Assembly: GCA_900315105.1 (NCBI GenBank)
Contig: OMXX01000031.1
Coordinates: forward strand, 76,522-140,521
Source: an uncultured Prevotellaceae bacterium
GTDB lineage: Bacteria > Bacteroidota > Bacteroidia > Bacteroidales > Bacteroidaceae
Direction: 5' to 3'
Length of the DNA: 64,000 nucleotides
The position numbers and the translations under genes were made by a program. The first letter of the stretch is position 1. Each line of letters starts with the position of its first letter. Shown piece by piece: positions 18,799 through 27,585 of this stretch. The notes below the pieces were generated by a model. It was given only the letters and a program-made list of their open reading frames with translations, was not told the origin of the DNA and made no database searches.

Positions 18799-19707
18799 AT
18801 GAAACAACCATCTATTTTCCTACTTATGGCATTGGGCATTATGTTATGCCAATCCTGCCAGAAAAAAGAAACAAAATACAAGGAATACACAAGTCCAGAT
18901 AAAAGTTATGTAGTTTCTATACCAGAACAATTTCCTGCGTACAAATGTGTAGCAGACTTTATGAGTTTTGCAAAAGAAGACAATTCAATTGTCATTCAAT
19001 GTGTTCCTGTAGACAATTTAAATAATGATGTCACCAAAATCAACGAAAATAGCGGAAAGTTTTCTTTCACTCAGATTGAGGTGTCTGACACATCTATCTT
19101 GTATCAATCTTCACAAGGTTTACTTACGGCCTATAAATATTATCTTATAAAGAAACTTCCAATAGCGAATTACATGATATGTGTATGTTCGCTGACCGAA
19201 AGCAAATCTGAAATAAAGGAAATGGGGAGTAGGATATACACCTCATTAAAACCATTCATACCGAAAGATACCGAAAATACTTTGCAAAAAGCGGATAAGA
19301 GTTATACAACAAAATATTATTCCATCAAGTATCCTAAGGAATGGAGAGTTTTAGAAAACATTGATAAAATGACAGATGCATACATAGGCTCTAAACAAGA
19401 AGATTTTGGCTTCACAATTATCCGATTTGAAACGGACTATTCGCTATCTAAGGCCCACATCGAAACAAACGAAAACATAAAGCAAGCAGGATTTAGAATC
19501 ATTTCTGACAAACAAATAACTATAGCTGGGAGAAAGTGCTATGAAACCCTACAGGATGGAACTCTTCAGGGGAAAAGATTCAAGCATCTATCCTATACAT
19601 TCAAGAAAGGAGACATGTTATACAATATAAAATTTGGAAACTTATCTAATGACAAACGAAAAGCTCTTGCTGACGAAATTATAGCCTCTTTCCGTTTTAT
19701 GCAGTAA
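18799..19707 (+). CDS. lipoprotein with two PsbP/DUF1795-like repeats
   Basis: 302 residues. The signal peptide MKQPSIFLLMALGIMLCQSC ends in a probable lipidated Cys20, with a somewhat atypical lipobox. Two similar halves begin YTSPDKSYVVSIPEQFP (~32) and YTTKYYSIKYPKEWRV (~172) and each end in a SLKPFI or SFRFMQ helix, the pattern of PsbP-like DUF1795 domains. Role unknown. It is the last gene of the operon and is followed by a terminator. Confidence 0.75.
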   Translation: MKQPSIFLLMALGIMLCQSCQKKETKYKEYTSPDKSYVVSIPEQFPAYKCVADFMSFAKEDNSIVIQCVPVDNLNNDVTKINENSGKFSFTQIEVSDTSILYQSSQGLLTAYKYYLIKKLPIANYMICVCSLTESKSEIKEMGSRIYTSLKPFIPKDTENTLQKADKSYTTKYYSIKYPKEWRVLENIDKMTDAYIGSKQEDFGFTIIRFETDYSLSKAHIETNENIKQAGFRIISDKQITIAGRKCYETLQDGTLQGKRFKHLSYTFKKGDMLYNIKFGNLSNDKRKALADEIIASFRFMQ

Positions 19708-19764
19708 GACTGCCCCAGATAGAGAATATATAATTCGTACAAATTTTATGAACTTGAATATAAA

Positions 19765-19803
19765 CTCCCTGTAATGCGCTTTGCATTACAGGGAGTTTTT
19801 ATT
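19765..19803. terminator. strong terminator, probably bidirectional
   Basis: CTCCCTGTAATGC pairs with GCATTACAGGGAG (13 bp, GCTT-type loop), followed by TTTTT on the plus strand (19796-19800). It ends the 18086-19707 operon, and its mirror image with a shorter T tract could stop the convergent efflux operon. Confidence 0.85.
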
Positions 19804-19902
19804 CTAACGTGAATTCGACAAATTTACCGAGTATAATTTTCCGGTAATTTACTTTTCTGACATTTATTTTCAATTAAAAGGCATGCAGGGTGCGGTTTCA
19901 CG

Positions 19903-21030
19903 TTAATTATTCTTCTTATAGCTCACTACTGCCCAGACAGCCATGACTGAGGAGGAAATGACGAGGGCGAGGACCTGATGGGCTATACTCTGGAAATCAC
20001 CACCTCGGATGAATACTGTACGGACAGCATCAACGAAATAGTGCATTGGATTGATGTACGTAGTAAGATAAGCCCAATGTGGCATTGAACGAACAGGGGT
20101 GAAAAGACCGGAAAGAAGCATCAGACAGACCACGAAGAACCACATTACCAACATAGCTTGCTGAAGAGTGTCGCTATAGTTGGAAATGATAAGTCCAAGA
20201 GACGAGAAGAACAATGCCAAGAGCAAGGCTAACAAGTAGATAAGGATGAGCGGTCCCTGACACGTAATGCCATAGACGCCCCACGACAGTAGCAGACAGA
20301 GAGTCAGGACTACCATACCGATAATCCAGTAAGGGATGAGCTTTGCAAGGATGAACGACCACTTGGATACCGGGGTAACGTTGATCTGTTCAATAGTTCC
20401 CTTCTCCTTCTCTCCCACTATGTTAAGCGCAGGCAGGAAACCGCAGAGCATCATCATAAGGATGCCCGTCAAGGCAGGAATCATAAAGACCTTGTAACTT
20501 TGTCCCTTGTTGTAGAGAGATAAAACCTGACCACTACGGCCTCTCCCCCCGCCCTCTCCCGTAGAGAGGGAGCCGGAGAGCGAAAGGGATTCTATTTTAA
20601 TAGGAGAGGATTGGTTTACTATCTGCGAAAGATACGACAATCCTATTGAGCCTTTTGTTCCATTAACAGCATTGGCAGCAATAAGAATTTGCGGATTACT
20701 GTCCAAGGTTAAGTCGTGGCTGTAATTTCGGGGAATAACCAGTACAATATCAGCCTTTGAGGTTTCAATATCCTTGAAGGCTGCATTATATGTAGGGCAC
20801 AGGCCATTGAATATAAAGTAATTAGAAGCCTCTATGCTATGCACAAGTTGCTGGGAGAGCATAGAACGGTCGTTATCCACCACATCAACGCGTATGTTCT
20901 TTACCTCCTGATTCATTACCCACGGCATGACACACATCACCATTATGGGAAAGATAAAGATTATCCTCGGCATAAACGAGTTACGGCGTATCTGCAGGAA
21001 CTCTTTCTGTATGAGATATTTCAATGTCAT
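19903..21030 (-). CDS. ABC-2 type permease (YbhR-like), carrying a repeat-derived insertion
   Basis: 375 residues: one N-terminal membrane helix (ARINSFMPRIIFIFP region), a periplasmic domain, then five C-terminal hydrophobic segments and the EKEKGTIEQINVTPV coupling motif typical of YhhJ/YbhS/YbhR permeases. Residues ~147-166 (SLSLSGSLSTGEGGGRGRSG) are encoded by a copy of the CCTCTCCCCCCGCCC repeat found in nearby intergenic DNA, read in frame in the periplasmic domain. It is the last gene of the efflux operon, 6 bases after its partner permease. Confidence 0.88.
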   Translation of the reverse strand: MTLKYLIQKEFLQIRRNSFMPRIIFIFPIMVMCVMPWVMNQEVKNIRVDVVDNDRSMLSQQLVHSIEASNYFIFNGLCPTYNAAFKDIETSKADIVLVIPRNYSHDLTLDSNPQILIAANAVNGTKGSIGLSYLSQIVNQSSPIKIESLSLSGSLSTGEGGGRGRSGQVLSLYNKGQSYKVFMIPALTGILMMMLCGFLPALNIVGEKEKGTIEQINVTPVSKWSFILAKLIPYWIIGMVVLTLCLLLSWGVYGITCQGPLILIYLLALLLALFFSSLGLIISNYSDTLQQAMLVMWFFVVCLMLLSGLFTPVRSMPHWAYLTTYINPMHYFVDAVRTVFIRGGDFQSIAHQVLALVISSSVMAVWAVVSYKKNN

Positions 21031-21036
21031 AGCCTA

Positions 21037-22095
21037 CTATTCTAATCGTTTGTTGAACTTTACCAATGAAATGGTGAGAAGCAATACGGTCATTCCTATG
21101 AGGACTGCCACTTCGCGCCACACCTCACCTATACCCACATTCATTATCATCAGCTTACGCATAGCTTGAATGTAATAGCGAGGTGGTATGACGGCTGAAA
21201 CCCATTGAAGTATGGTTGGCATTGACTCCACAGGGAAGAGCATCCCAGAAAGCATAACAGTTGGCAACAGCAATACCATAGCCGAGACAAGCAGGGCTAC
21301 AAACTGCGTCTGCGCGATGTTGGAGATAAGCAAGCCAAGGGAGAGAGCCAAAAGGATATAGATGAGCGAAACAACGAGAATCCAACCAAGAGAGCCAGAT
21401 AATGGAACATCGAGTACCGTGACAGACATCAACAAGATAATGCCAAGAATGAGCAACGCCTGTAACAGATATGGGATTGTCTTAGCCACAATTATCATAA
21501 GCGGCTGAACAGGTGATACCAACAGGACTTCCATCGTACCACGCTCTTTCTCGCGAACAATGCTTACGGAGGTCATCATTGCACAGATAAGAAGCATGAG
21601 CATTCCCATGATAGCCGGAACAAAGTTATATGCCGACTTCATCTGAGGATTGTATAGTAGCTTGGCATTCAGAGACGAGAGCTTAGGGTTGAGAATGGTC
21701 TGCTGAGCATAGTTTGTCCATTGCTGAGCCATGTTAGGGTCAGAGCCGTCAACGATAAACTGGATGCCCGAATGCTTGGAGGCATAGTCAGATGCAAAAA
21801 CTATTGCCATATCGGCTTTTTGATTTCGGATGAGCAATTCAGCCTCCTTAGGCGTACCTACGGTAGCTATGACATTAAAATATTCCGATGTTGAAAGTCG
21901 ATTTACGGAAGCCTGTGTCTGATGATCCATTTGCGAGGTCACAACGACAGTTCGCACGTTCTTCACGTCGTTGGTGATGGCAAAGCCGAAGATCAGCATC
22001 ATCATAACCGGCATGACGAAGAGTATCAACATCGTTCGCTTATCGCGAAGGATGTGACGAGTTTCCTTTATGACAAATGATATAAACTGTCGCAT
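21037..22095 (-). CDS. ABC-2 type permease (YbhS-like)
   Basis: 352 residues beginning MRQFISFVIKETRHILRDKR, one N-terminal helix (MLILFVMPVMMMLIFGFAI), a periplasmic domain and five C-terminal membrane segments with REKERGTMEVLLVSPVQP. Together with the downstream permease it should form the heterodimeric membrane channel energised by the double ATPase. No repeat insertion is seen in this one. Confidence 0.9.
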   Translation of the reverse strand: MRQFISFVIKETRHILRDKRTMLILFVMPVMMMLIFGFAITNDVKNVRTVVVTSQMDHQTQASVNRLSTSEYFNVIATVGTPKEAELLIRNQKADMAIVFASDYASKHSGIQFIVDGSDPNMAQQWTNYAQQTILNPKLSSLNAKLLYNPQMKSAYNFVPAIMGMLMLLICAMMTSVSIVREKERGTMEVLLVSPVQPLMIIVAKTIPYLLQALLILGIILLMSVTVLDVPLSGSLGWILVVSLIYILLALSLGLLISNIAQTQFVALLVSAMVLLLPTVMLSGMLFPVESMPTILQWVSAVIPPRYYIQAMRKLMIMNVGIGEVWREVAVLIGMTVLLLTISLVKFNKRLE

Positions 22096-22099
22096 GATG

Positions 22100-22155
22100 A
22101 AAAGCCCCCTACCTCCAGCCCTTCCACCGTGATGGGGAAGGGAGAGTCGTGACGG
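22100..22155. repeat. GC-rich dispersed repeat fragment (CCTCCAGCCC type)
   Basis: Between the ATPase and permease genes, CCCCCTACCTCCAGCCCTTCC followed by GATGGGGAAGGGAGAG resembles the repeats at 20536, 23646, 43504, 43973 and 44849. It has a CCTTCC/GGAAGG dyad. Such elements are common between genes in Bacteroidetes. Confidence 0.5.
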
Positions 22156-22174
22156 GATTTTATTATTAATTGAA

Positions 22175-23638
22175 TTATTTTTCTATTCTCTTCGCTTGCC
22201 TTGCAAGATACGTAAACACATGATCCATATCGGGCTGTCTGAGGTCGCGTTTCAATTCCTCCGGCGTGCCCATCGCACTTATCTTGCCATCCACCATAAT
22301 CGAGATACGGTCACAATACTCAGCCTCATCCATATAGTGGGTAGTCACGAAAACGGTAATTCCACGATGAGCGGCATCGTATATAAGTTCCCAGAACTGA
22401 CGGCGGGTTGCGGGATCCACTCCACCAGTAGGCTCATCAAGGAAGACAATGGCAGGCTCATGGAAGATAGAGACGGAGAATGCCAGTTTTTGCTTCCAGC
22501 CAAGTGGCAGAGAACCTACGAGGTCGTTCTTATGTTCCTCGAAGTTCAGTTTCTTTAGGAGTTCGTCCGTCTTACAGGCAATATCCTTACCCTTCATACC
22601 ATAGATACCACCGAATAGCCGAATATTCTCAGCCACAGTCAAATCCTCATAAAGCGAGAATTTCTGGCTCATATATCCGATATTCTTCTTTATCTGTTCA
22701 TGCTCTGTGCGGATGTCAAAGCCAGCTACTTTACCAGAACCGCTCGTAGGTTGATTCAGACCGGTCAGCATGTGCATGGCAGTCGTCTTGCCGGCACCAT
22801 TAGCCCCAAGGAAACCGAATATCTCACCTCGCTTAACCGAAAAGCTGATATCGTCAACTGCATGGAAATCGCCGAATGCCTTCACCAAGTGAGAGACTTC
22901 TATGACATTTTCAATTTCGGCCCTTTGACCTTCGTCTTTTGACTTTTGACTTATTCCCGAAGGATTAAATATGTCCCTGAACCTGTCAAGTATTACCTCT
23001 GGTGTGTCAATGCCCATCACCTTACCTTCACTAAGAAACGCCACACGTTCACATTGCCTAACCTCATCAAGATAAGGGGTGGAAGCAACAATGGTTATGC
23101 CACGCTCCTTCAGCATAGCAAGCATTTCCCAGAACTCTTTGCGACTCACAGGATCAACGCCCGTAGTAGGCTCATCGAGGAAGAGTACGCTTGGCTGATG
23201 AACCAACGCACAACTCAATGCCAGTTTCTGTTTCATACCACCCGACAAAGCCCCAGCCTTACGATCCTTGAATCGCTCTATCTGCGAATATATAGCCTTG
23301 ATATTGTCATACCCTTCATCAATTGTAGTACCGAAAAGCGTGGCAAAGAACTCAAGATTCTCATGCACCGTCAAATCCTGATAGAGCGAGAACCTGCCAG
23401 GCATATACCCTACACGCTTACGTATCTCCTTCATCTGACGTACCACGTCAAAGCCATCTACCGTTGCCTTACCCTCATCAGCAAGCAACAACGTACAGAG
23501 GATACGGAACATGGAGGTCTTGCCAGAGCCGTCTGGACCTATAAGTCCAAAAACCTCGCCCTTACCCACAGAGAACGACACATCATCGAGTGCCTTTACC
23601 CTGCCATACGACTTCGAGATATGATTGACAGATATCAT
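22175..23638 (-). CDS. ABC transporter ATPase with two fused nucleotide-binding domains (YbhF-like)
   Basis: 487 residues. The first ABC domain has Walker A GPDGSGKT (~34), signature LSGGMKQKLALSC and Walker B VLFLDEPTTGVDP; the second has GANGAGKT (~282), signature SLPLGWKQKLAFS (LSGG degenerated to LPLG) and IVFLDEPTGGVDP. The linker at ~228-243 (SGISQKSKDEGQRAE) is encoded by GTCAAAAGTCAAAAGAC-like simple repeat. It powers the two permeases. Confidence 0.93.
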   Translation of the reverse strand: MISVNHISKSYGRVKALDDVSFSVGKGEVFGLIGPDGSGKTSMFRILCTLLLADEGKATVDGFDVVRQMKEIRKRVGYMPGRFSLYQDLTVHENLEFFATLFGTTIDEGYDNIKAIYSQIERFKDRKAGALSGGMKQKLALSCALVHQPSVLFLDEPTTGVDPVSRKEFWEMLAMLKERGITIVASTPYLDEVRQCERVAFLSEGKVMGIDTPEVILDRFRDIFNPSGISQKSKDEGQRAEIENVIEVSHLVKAFGDFHAVDDISFSVKRGEIFGFLGANGAGKTTAMHMLTGLNQPTSGSGKVAGFDIRTEHEQIKKNIGYMSQKFSLYEDLTVAENIRLFGGIYGMKGKDIACKTDELLKKLNFEEHKNDLVGSLPLGWKQKLAFSVSIFHEPAIVFLDEPTGGVDPATRRQFWELIYDAAHRGITVFVTTHYMDEAEYCDRISIMVDGKISAMGTPEELKRDLRQPDMDHVFTYLARQAKRIEK

Positions 23639-23645
23639 AATTATC

Positions 23646-23695
23646 GGCCTCTCCCCCGCCCTCTCCCATAGGAAGGGATCTGGAATACGAAAGGC
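23646..23695. repeat. GC-rich dispersed repeat (CCTCTCCCCCGCCC)
   Basis: GGCCTCTCCCCCGCCCTCTCC, then CATAGGAAGGGATCTGGAATACGAAAGG split across the spacer between the ATPase and the HlyD-family gene. It is nearly the same as the copy read inside the permease gene at 20536-20590 and that after GH115 at 43973. Confidence 0.65.
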
Positions 23696-23712
23696 ATGTT
23701 AATTGTTAATTA

Positions 23713-24615
23713 TTAATTGTTAAATTGAACTTCCCCATACATACCAATCTTTATATACCCATCATTCTTTACGGCAACTTTCAGGGCATATACCTGATCA
23801 GCACGCTCATCGTCTGTGAGTATGGTCTTAGGGGTAAACTCAGAACGGCTGCTAATCCAAGATACTACACCCTCATACTCCTTCTTTTGTCCGATACCAT
23901 AGTCGGAAAAGACCTTTGCCTTCTGCCCTACCCTGATATTCTTCAATTGTGCAGAGGTCACATAGGCACGGATATACATGCTCTTCGTATCTGCCATCTT
24001 GAACAAAGGCTTGCCGATTGCCACAAACTCGCCCTTTTCAACGTATTTCTCCAATACAGTACCCTTGACAGGTGCTATGACATGACACTTCCGCAACTGA
24101 TCCATCAGTTGGCTAACCTGCACATCAGTAGTTGAGAGCTGGGAGTTAAGGGTTGAGAGTTGAGTGTTTAGAGTAGAAACCTGAGCCTTGAGCTGCTTTT
24201 CCAACAACTCAACCTGACTTGTCGCATCATCAAGCATCTTACTTGGTGAAGCCCCGTCACTAACCAGTTCCTTATAGCGCTGCTGTTCCTGCTTAGCTTT
24301 ATCCAATTGCTGTCGAGTAACGGCTATCTGGACCTCCATATCCGGTTTCTGACTCTGATAAACCTGCTTTGTTGCACCCATCTGCTTAATCTTCAGCCAT
24401 ATCTGTGTAGTATCAATGAGTCCCACTTCCTTGCCGTCAGCAATCTCATCGCCCTCACAGACATCAAATGCCATCAGCGTGCCACTCTGCTCTGCGGCAA
24501 TAGTTGTCTCCGTGGCTTCAAACACGCCCGTAGCATCATTTTTTTGCTCTTTGTCTCCACAGCTTGCCAAGACCATTGCCAAACCTATCGTCCATATTGT
24601 ATTTACTGCTTTCAT
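23713..24615 (-). CDS. HlyD/MFP-family efflux adaptor lipoprotein (YbhG-like)
   Basis: 300 residues. The signal MKAVNTIWTIGLAMVLASC puts a lipid on Cys19. A barrel-sandwich half (TTIAAEQSGTLMAFDVCEGD), a coiled coil (~85-165) and the second half (CHVIAPVKGTVLEKYVEKGE) are present, then a beta-barrel domain. The coiled coil contains STLNTQLSTLNSQLST, encoded by a CAACTCTCAACCC repeat like those common between genes. It bridges the inner-membrane transporter to the TolC protein encoded just upstream. Confidence 0.92.
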   Translation of the reverse strand: MKAVNTIWTIGLAMVLASCGDKEQKNDATGVFEATETTIAAEQSGTLMAFDVCEGDEIADGKEVGLIDTTQIWLKIKQMGATKQVYQSQKPDMEVQIAVTRQQLDKAKQEQQRYKELVSDGASPSKMLDDATSQVELLEKQLKAQVSTLNTQLSTLNSQLSTTDVQVSQLMDQLRKCHVIAPVKGTVLEKYVEKGEFVAIGKPLFKMADTKSMYIRAYVTSAQLKNIRVGQKAKVFSDYGIGQKKEYEGVVSWISSRSEFTPKTILTDDERADQVYALKVAVKNDGYIKIGMYGEVQFNN

Positions 24616-24623
24616 ATTCTATA

Positions 24624-25892
24624 TCAGTTATTGGTTGTATATTTCAAGTCGTAAATCTCTTTCAGCATCTCTATTTCATGCACACATTGCTGAACTTTTG
24701 CTGCATTCTCGTTTGTGATCTCCTTCACCAAGTCATTCACATCAATAATGCCATGCGAGAGTCTCGATTCTGCAGCCTTACGTATAGACGACCGCAGATT
24801 AATGATTTCCTCGTCATCTGCCATTAGTTTCCGATAGCGCCCTATATCCTCGTTCTGTTGAATCTGTTCCAGATTGTTGTTGAACAGGAACACGCTACGA
24901 TTGGTCTCTGCTGTCTTGCGTTGTACCTGTATTTTCTCCTTGTCATTCTTGCGAGTATAGAAAGCCCCTATATTCCAAGTGAGCCTCGCACCAATCATAC
25001 CATTGAGCGACCATTGACGATTCATCATATCTTCGAACACATTATATCCGGGATAACCATAGAAACCTTGCGCAAACACCCCGAACTTCGGCATCAAGGA
25101 TGCATCAAGGGCTTTCTCCTGAGCATCAGCCAGTCGGAGCTGGGCATTAATAGCCTTTAGTTCAGGTCGCTCAGAGTTTAGTGTTGAGCGTTTAAAGTTT
25201 AGTGGGGGCTTTACAGGATTCCTCACCTCTATCCCGCAAAAAGTAGAGAGCAGCCTGACAAGGGCTTTCCGCTGGGCTTGCATATCCGTCATTTTTTGCA
25301 CAACGTTCAGGCGCTCTGCCTTTACGTTCAAATAGTCACTCTCAGCTGCCGTTCCGTTCTTCTGCATTGAAGCCAGCTTTTTCTCATTGGCACTCAGTAG
25401 ATTCTGCAAATTCGCATTCAGTTTGATCTGCTCGTCAAGTAACAGCAAACCGAAATACATCTCATTCACGCGCTTGCGAACATTATACATATTGACCTCG
25501 TTCTGAGCCGTCTGTACATTTCCCTGTTCCCGAGCAATCTCTTTTCTACTCTTGATAACGCCACCGTCATATACCATCTGTTGCACATCAACACCCACGC
25601 GGTACTGGTCCCTCGACAGCCCCTTCATGTCTATGCCCATAGCCTTGTACATCTGCTGCATCTGATCGGGAAATGCCGTTACGTCGCTCTGTAGAGTGGC
25701 TTGTGCAGAAACAGATACCTGCGGCAACCATCCCTTTTGGATATTTGCCTCCGTCAGCTCAGTAGTCTTGTCAATCAGTCCATACTGCTGTATCAGCGGA
25801 TAATTACGTTCCGCTGCCTGCTGGCATTCTTCGAGAGTCTGCGCCTGTGCCATTGCCGGCAACATTAAAAGAGCTAAAATGAATTTTCGCAT
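24624..25892 (-). CDS. TolC-family outer membrane efflux protein
   Basis: 422 residues from MRKFILALLMLPAMAQAQTL, a signal peptide cleaved after AQA. A longer frame opens at 25931 but would begin inside the -7 box, so the internal ATG is right. Two OEP repeats with long helices are visible, including NEVNMYNVRKRVNEMYFGLL and GAFYTRKNDKEKIQVQRK. Residues ~229-242 (LNFKRSTLNSERPEL) look like another in-frame simple-repeat segment. First gene of the efflux operon. Confidence 0.92.
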   Translation of the reverse strand: MRKFILALLMLPAMAQAQTLEECQQAAERNYPLIQQYGLIDKTTELTEANIQKGWLPQVSVSAQATLQSDVTAFPDQMQQMYKAMGIDMKGLSRDQYRVGVDVQQMVYDGGVIKSRKEIAREQGNVQTAQNEVNMYNVRKRVNEMYFGLLLLDEQIKLNANLQNLLSANEKKLASMQKNGTAAESDYLNVKAERLNVVQKMTDMQAQRKALVRLLSTFCGIEVRNPVKPPLNFKRSTLNSERPELKAINAQLRLADAQEKALDASLMPKFGVFAQGFYGYPGYNVFEDMMNRQWSLNGMIGARLTWNIGAFYTRKNDKEKIQVQRKTAETNRSVFLFNNNLEQIQQNEDIGRYRKLMADDEEIINLRSSIRKAAESRLSHGIIDVNDLVKEITNENAAKVQQCVHEIEMLKEIYDLKYTTNN

Positions 25893-25928
25893 AATCGTTA
25901 CTTTGATAATCTTCGCTGTATTCGTTTG

Positions 25929-25936
25929 CAAAGATA
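25929..25936 (-). promoter_or_regulatory. -7 box of the efflux operon
   Basis: TATCTTTG followed by CAAACG on the minus strand, about 37 bases upstream of the TolC-family start. The -33 is weak, which would fit a promoter that needs the divergently encoded AraC-type activator. Confidence 0.65.
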
Positions 25937-26033
25937 CGGCGATTTTACAAAATATATGTTATCCATAAATGTGAATAAATGTTCTTTTTGTTAGATTATT
26001 ACATAAAAAGGATATTATTCCATACTTTTTTAT

Positions 26034-26041
26034 TATCTTTG
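26034..26041 (+). promoter_or_regulatory. -7 box of the araC-type gene
   Basis: TATCTTTG on the plus strand with a start expected near 26047. The two divergent -7 boxes are about 100 bases apart and share the AT-rich region 25937-26033, a natural place for the regulator to bind both. Confidence 0.6.
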
Positions 26042-26064
26042 CCATGGATTTAGCAATAACAACT

Positions 26065-26970
26065 ATGGGAAAGCAACCGAATCTGATGGACTATTCGCGA
26101 ATGAGAGAAATACTAAGTCCTCATTTCGCACATATGAGTGAGTCTTCATTTATCAACAAAGAACTGGGCATGATATATGGAAGTCCCAACGCTTTCATGC
26201 TCGCCAAGCATCACAGCCAGCCGCCTTTCGTCATCGATGACTATCGAATGGGAATATACGTCAGAGGTGAGATGCGCACCAGCATCAATCTCGTAGAACG
26301 GAATCTCACCCCTGGCACACTCGTGTTCCTGGGACCTGGAACCATCATCAACCCTATCTACTTTGGTGATAATCTCGAACTCTACGGCATAGGACTATTT
26401 GCAGACTTCCCTATGCCATTTGCCAAAGAAAAGATGCCATCGGCTTTCAACGGACAAGTGCGCGACTTCGAAATTAAAGTCGATGAGAGCGACATCATCA
26501 CGGCACGTCATTTCATTGACACCATCTGGCACTTGGTTCACCAACCTGACTATAACCGCCAGACGCTCAGCAGTATAGTTGCCGCTATGATGTACCACTA
26601 CGACGGGCTGTATCGCAAACATATCGATCTGTTAAAGGCTTCGCAAAGTCGTGAGCAGACCATTTTCGACCGCTTTATATATCTTGTCAATCAACACGCC
26701 ACACGCGAACATCAGATAGGTTTCTATGCCGACAAGATGTGCCTTACCGAGCACTATCTCGGCACCGTCATCCGCCAAGCCAGCGGCATTACCGCCAAGG
26801 AATGGATTGACCGCGCCCTCATCGAGCACATAAAGATTGAACTAAAATATTCCGACAAACCAATCGTCCAGATCTCTGAAGAAATGAATTTCCCCAATCC
26901 CTCATTCTTCAGCAAATACTTCAAGCGCCTCACCAACCAGACGCCATTGGAATACAAACTTTCGAACTAA
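26065..26970 (+). CDS. AraC-family transcriptional regulator
   Basis: 301 residues from MGKQPNLMDYSRMREILSPH; an ATG 21 bases earlier (26044) lies before or at the predicted transcription start, so the internal ATG is preferred. The N-terminal half is a cupin-like sensing domain (FVIDDYRMGIYVRGEMR). The C-terminal ~100 residues carry two helix-turn-helix motifs: FYADKMCLTEHYLGTVIRQA and PIVQISEEMNFPNPSFFSKY, ending FKRLTNQTPLEYK. It is divergent from the efflux operon and is its likely regulator. Confidence 0.88.
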   Translation: MGKQPNLMDYSRMREILSPHFAHMSESSFINKELGMIYGSPNAFMLAKHHSQPPFVIDDYRMGIYVRGEMRTSINLVERNLTPGTLVFLGPGTIINPIYFGDNLELYGIGLFADFPMPFAKEKMPSAFNGQVRDFEIKVDESDIITARHFIDTIWHLVHQPDYNRQTLSSIVAAMMYHYDGLYRKHIDLLKASQSREQTIFDRFIYLVNQHATREHQIGFYADKMCLTEHYLGTVIRQASGITAKEWIDRALIEHIKIELKYSDKPIVQISEEMNFPNPSFFSKYFKRLTNQTPLEYKLSN

Positions 26971-26973
26971 TAT

Positions 26974-27040
26974 CTACCTCCGTTCCAAATCCGTTTCAGG
27001 TCCGTTTCAAGTCCGTTCCCTTAGAAACGGAGAAACTCGG
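26974..27040. repeat. 11-bp phased array, copy 2
   Basis: TCCGTT recurs at 26979, 26990, 27001 and 27012, exactly 11 bp apart, followed after CCCTTAG by the opposite polarity AAACGGAG with GG at 27029 and 27039. The reverse complement of this array matches the unit sequences of the array at 47.5 kb (AACGGACTTG, AACGGACCTG). It lies between convergent genes. Confidence 0.8.
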
Positions 27041-27063
27041 TGCAGAATTGGAACTGCACCGAG
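27036..27063. terminator. hairpin between convergent araC-type gene and DUF3467 gene
   Basis: CTCGGTGCAG (27036-27045) pairs with CTGCACCGAG (27054-27063) around AATTGGAA. T tracts on either side are modest (TCTCTTA on plus, TTTCTCC on minus), so it is a plausible shared terminator. Confidence 0.6.
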
Positions 27064-27108
27064 TCTCTTATGGCTTTTAAGCGGCCTTGACTTTGAGCCT
27101 TTTCAAAA

Positions 27109-27435
27109 TTAAGCCTCGCCCTTTCCGAATGGGTTAGCGGTACGAGGTCCCTGTGGAGCCTGTGGCTGACCGAGGTCGATTGTACCGAACTCAGACTCAT
27201 AACGCATTATATTCTCCTGAAGAGCCATAGCAAGACGCTTTGCGTGCTCCGGAGCGAGAAGGATACGACTAACCACCTGAGCCTTTGGCTGACCAGGAAG
27301 CATACTTGCACAGTCAACAACAAACTCTGCATGAGAGTGGCTGATAACTGCGAAGTTAGAATAAATACCTCTTGCCACCTCAGGTGACACCTCTATCTGC
27401 ATCTGCTGTCCAGCCTGTTGATTCTTATTGTCCAT
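27109..27435 (-). CDS. DUF3467 family protein
   Basis: 108 residues, MDNKNQQAGQQMQIEVSPEV onward. The core ARGIYSNFAVISHSHAEFVVDC and PKAQVVSRILLAPEHAKRLA followed by a helix and a proline-rich tail match DUF3467, a small family of unknown function common in Bacteroidetes. No signal peptide. It has its own promoter and stands alone. Confidence 0.85.
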   Translation of the reverse strand: MDNKNQQAGQQMQIEVSPEVARGIYSNFAVISHSHAEFVVDCASMLPGQPKAQVVSRILLAPEHAKRLAMALQENIMRYESEFGTIDLGQPQAPQGPRTANPFGKGEA

Positions 27436-27484
27436 TTTGTTTAGATTCTATGTTTTTAAGTTAATAATTTGAATGTTTGTAATG

Positions 27485-27516
27485 CAAAGGTAATAAAAAG
27501 TTTTGGTTTCTCCAAA
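27485..27516 (-). promoter_or_regulatory. promoter for the DUF3467 gene
   Basis: TTTG (27513-27516), a 20-base spacer and TACCTTTG (27485-27492) on the minus strand, a full match to the Bacteroidetes consensus. Confidence 0.78.
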
Positions 27517-27585
27517 TTTATCGATGATTAAATTTAAGTGTTTGTTATTACTATACGCCAACACCTAACACCCATCACCCAACAC

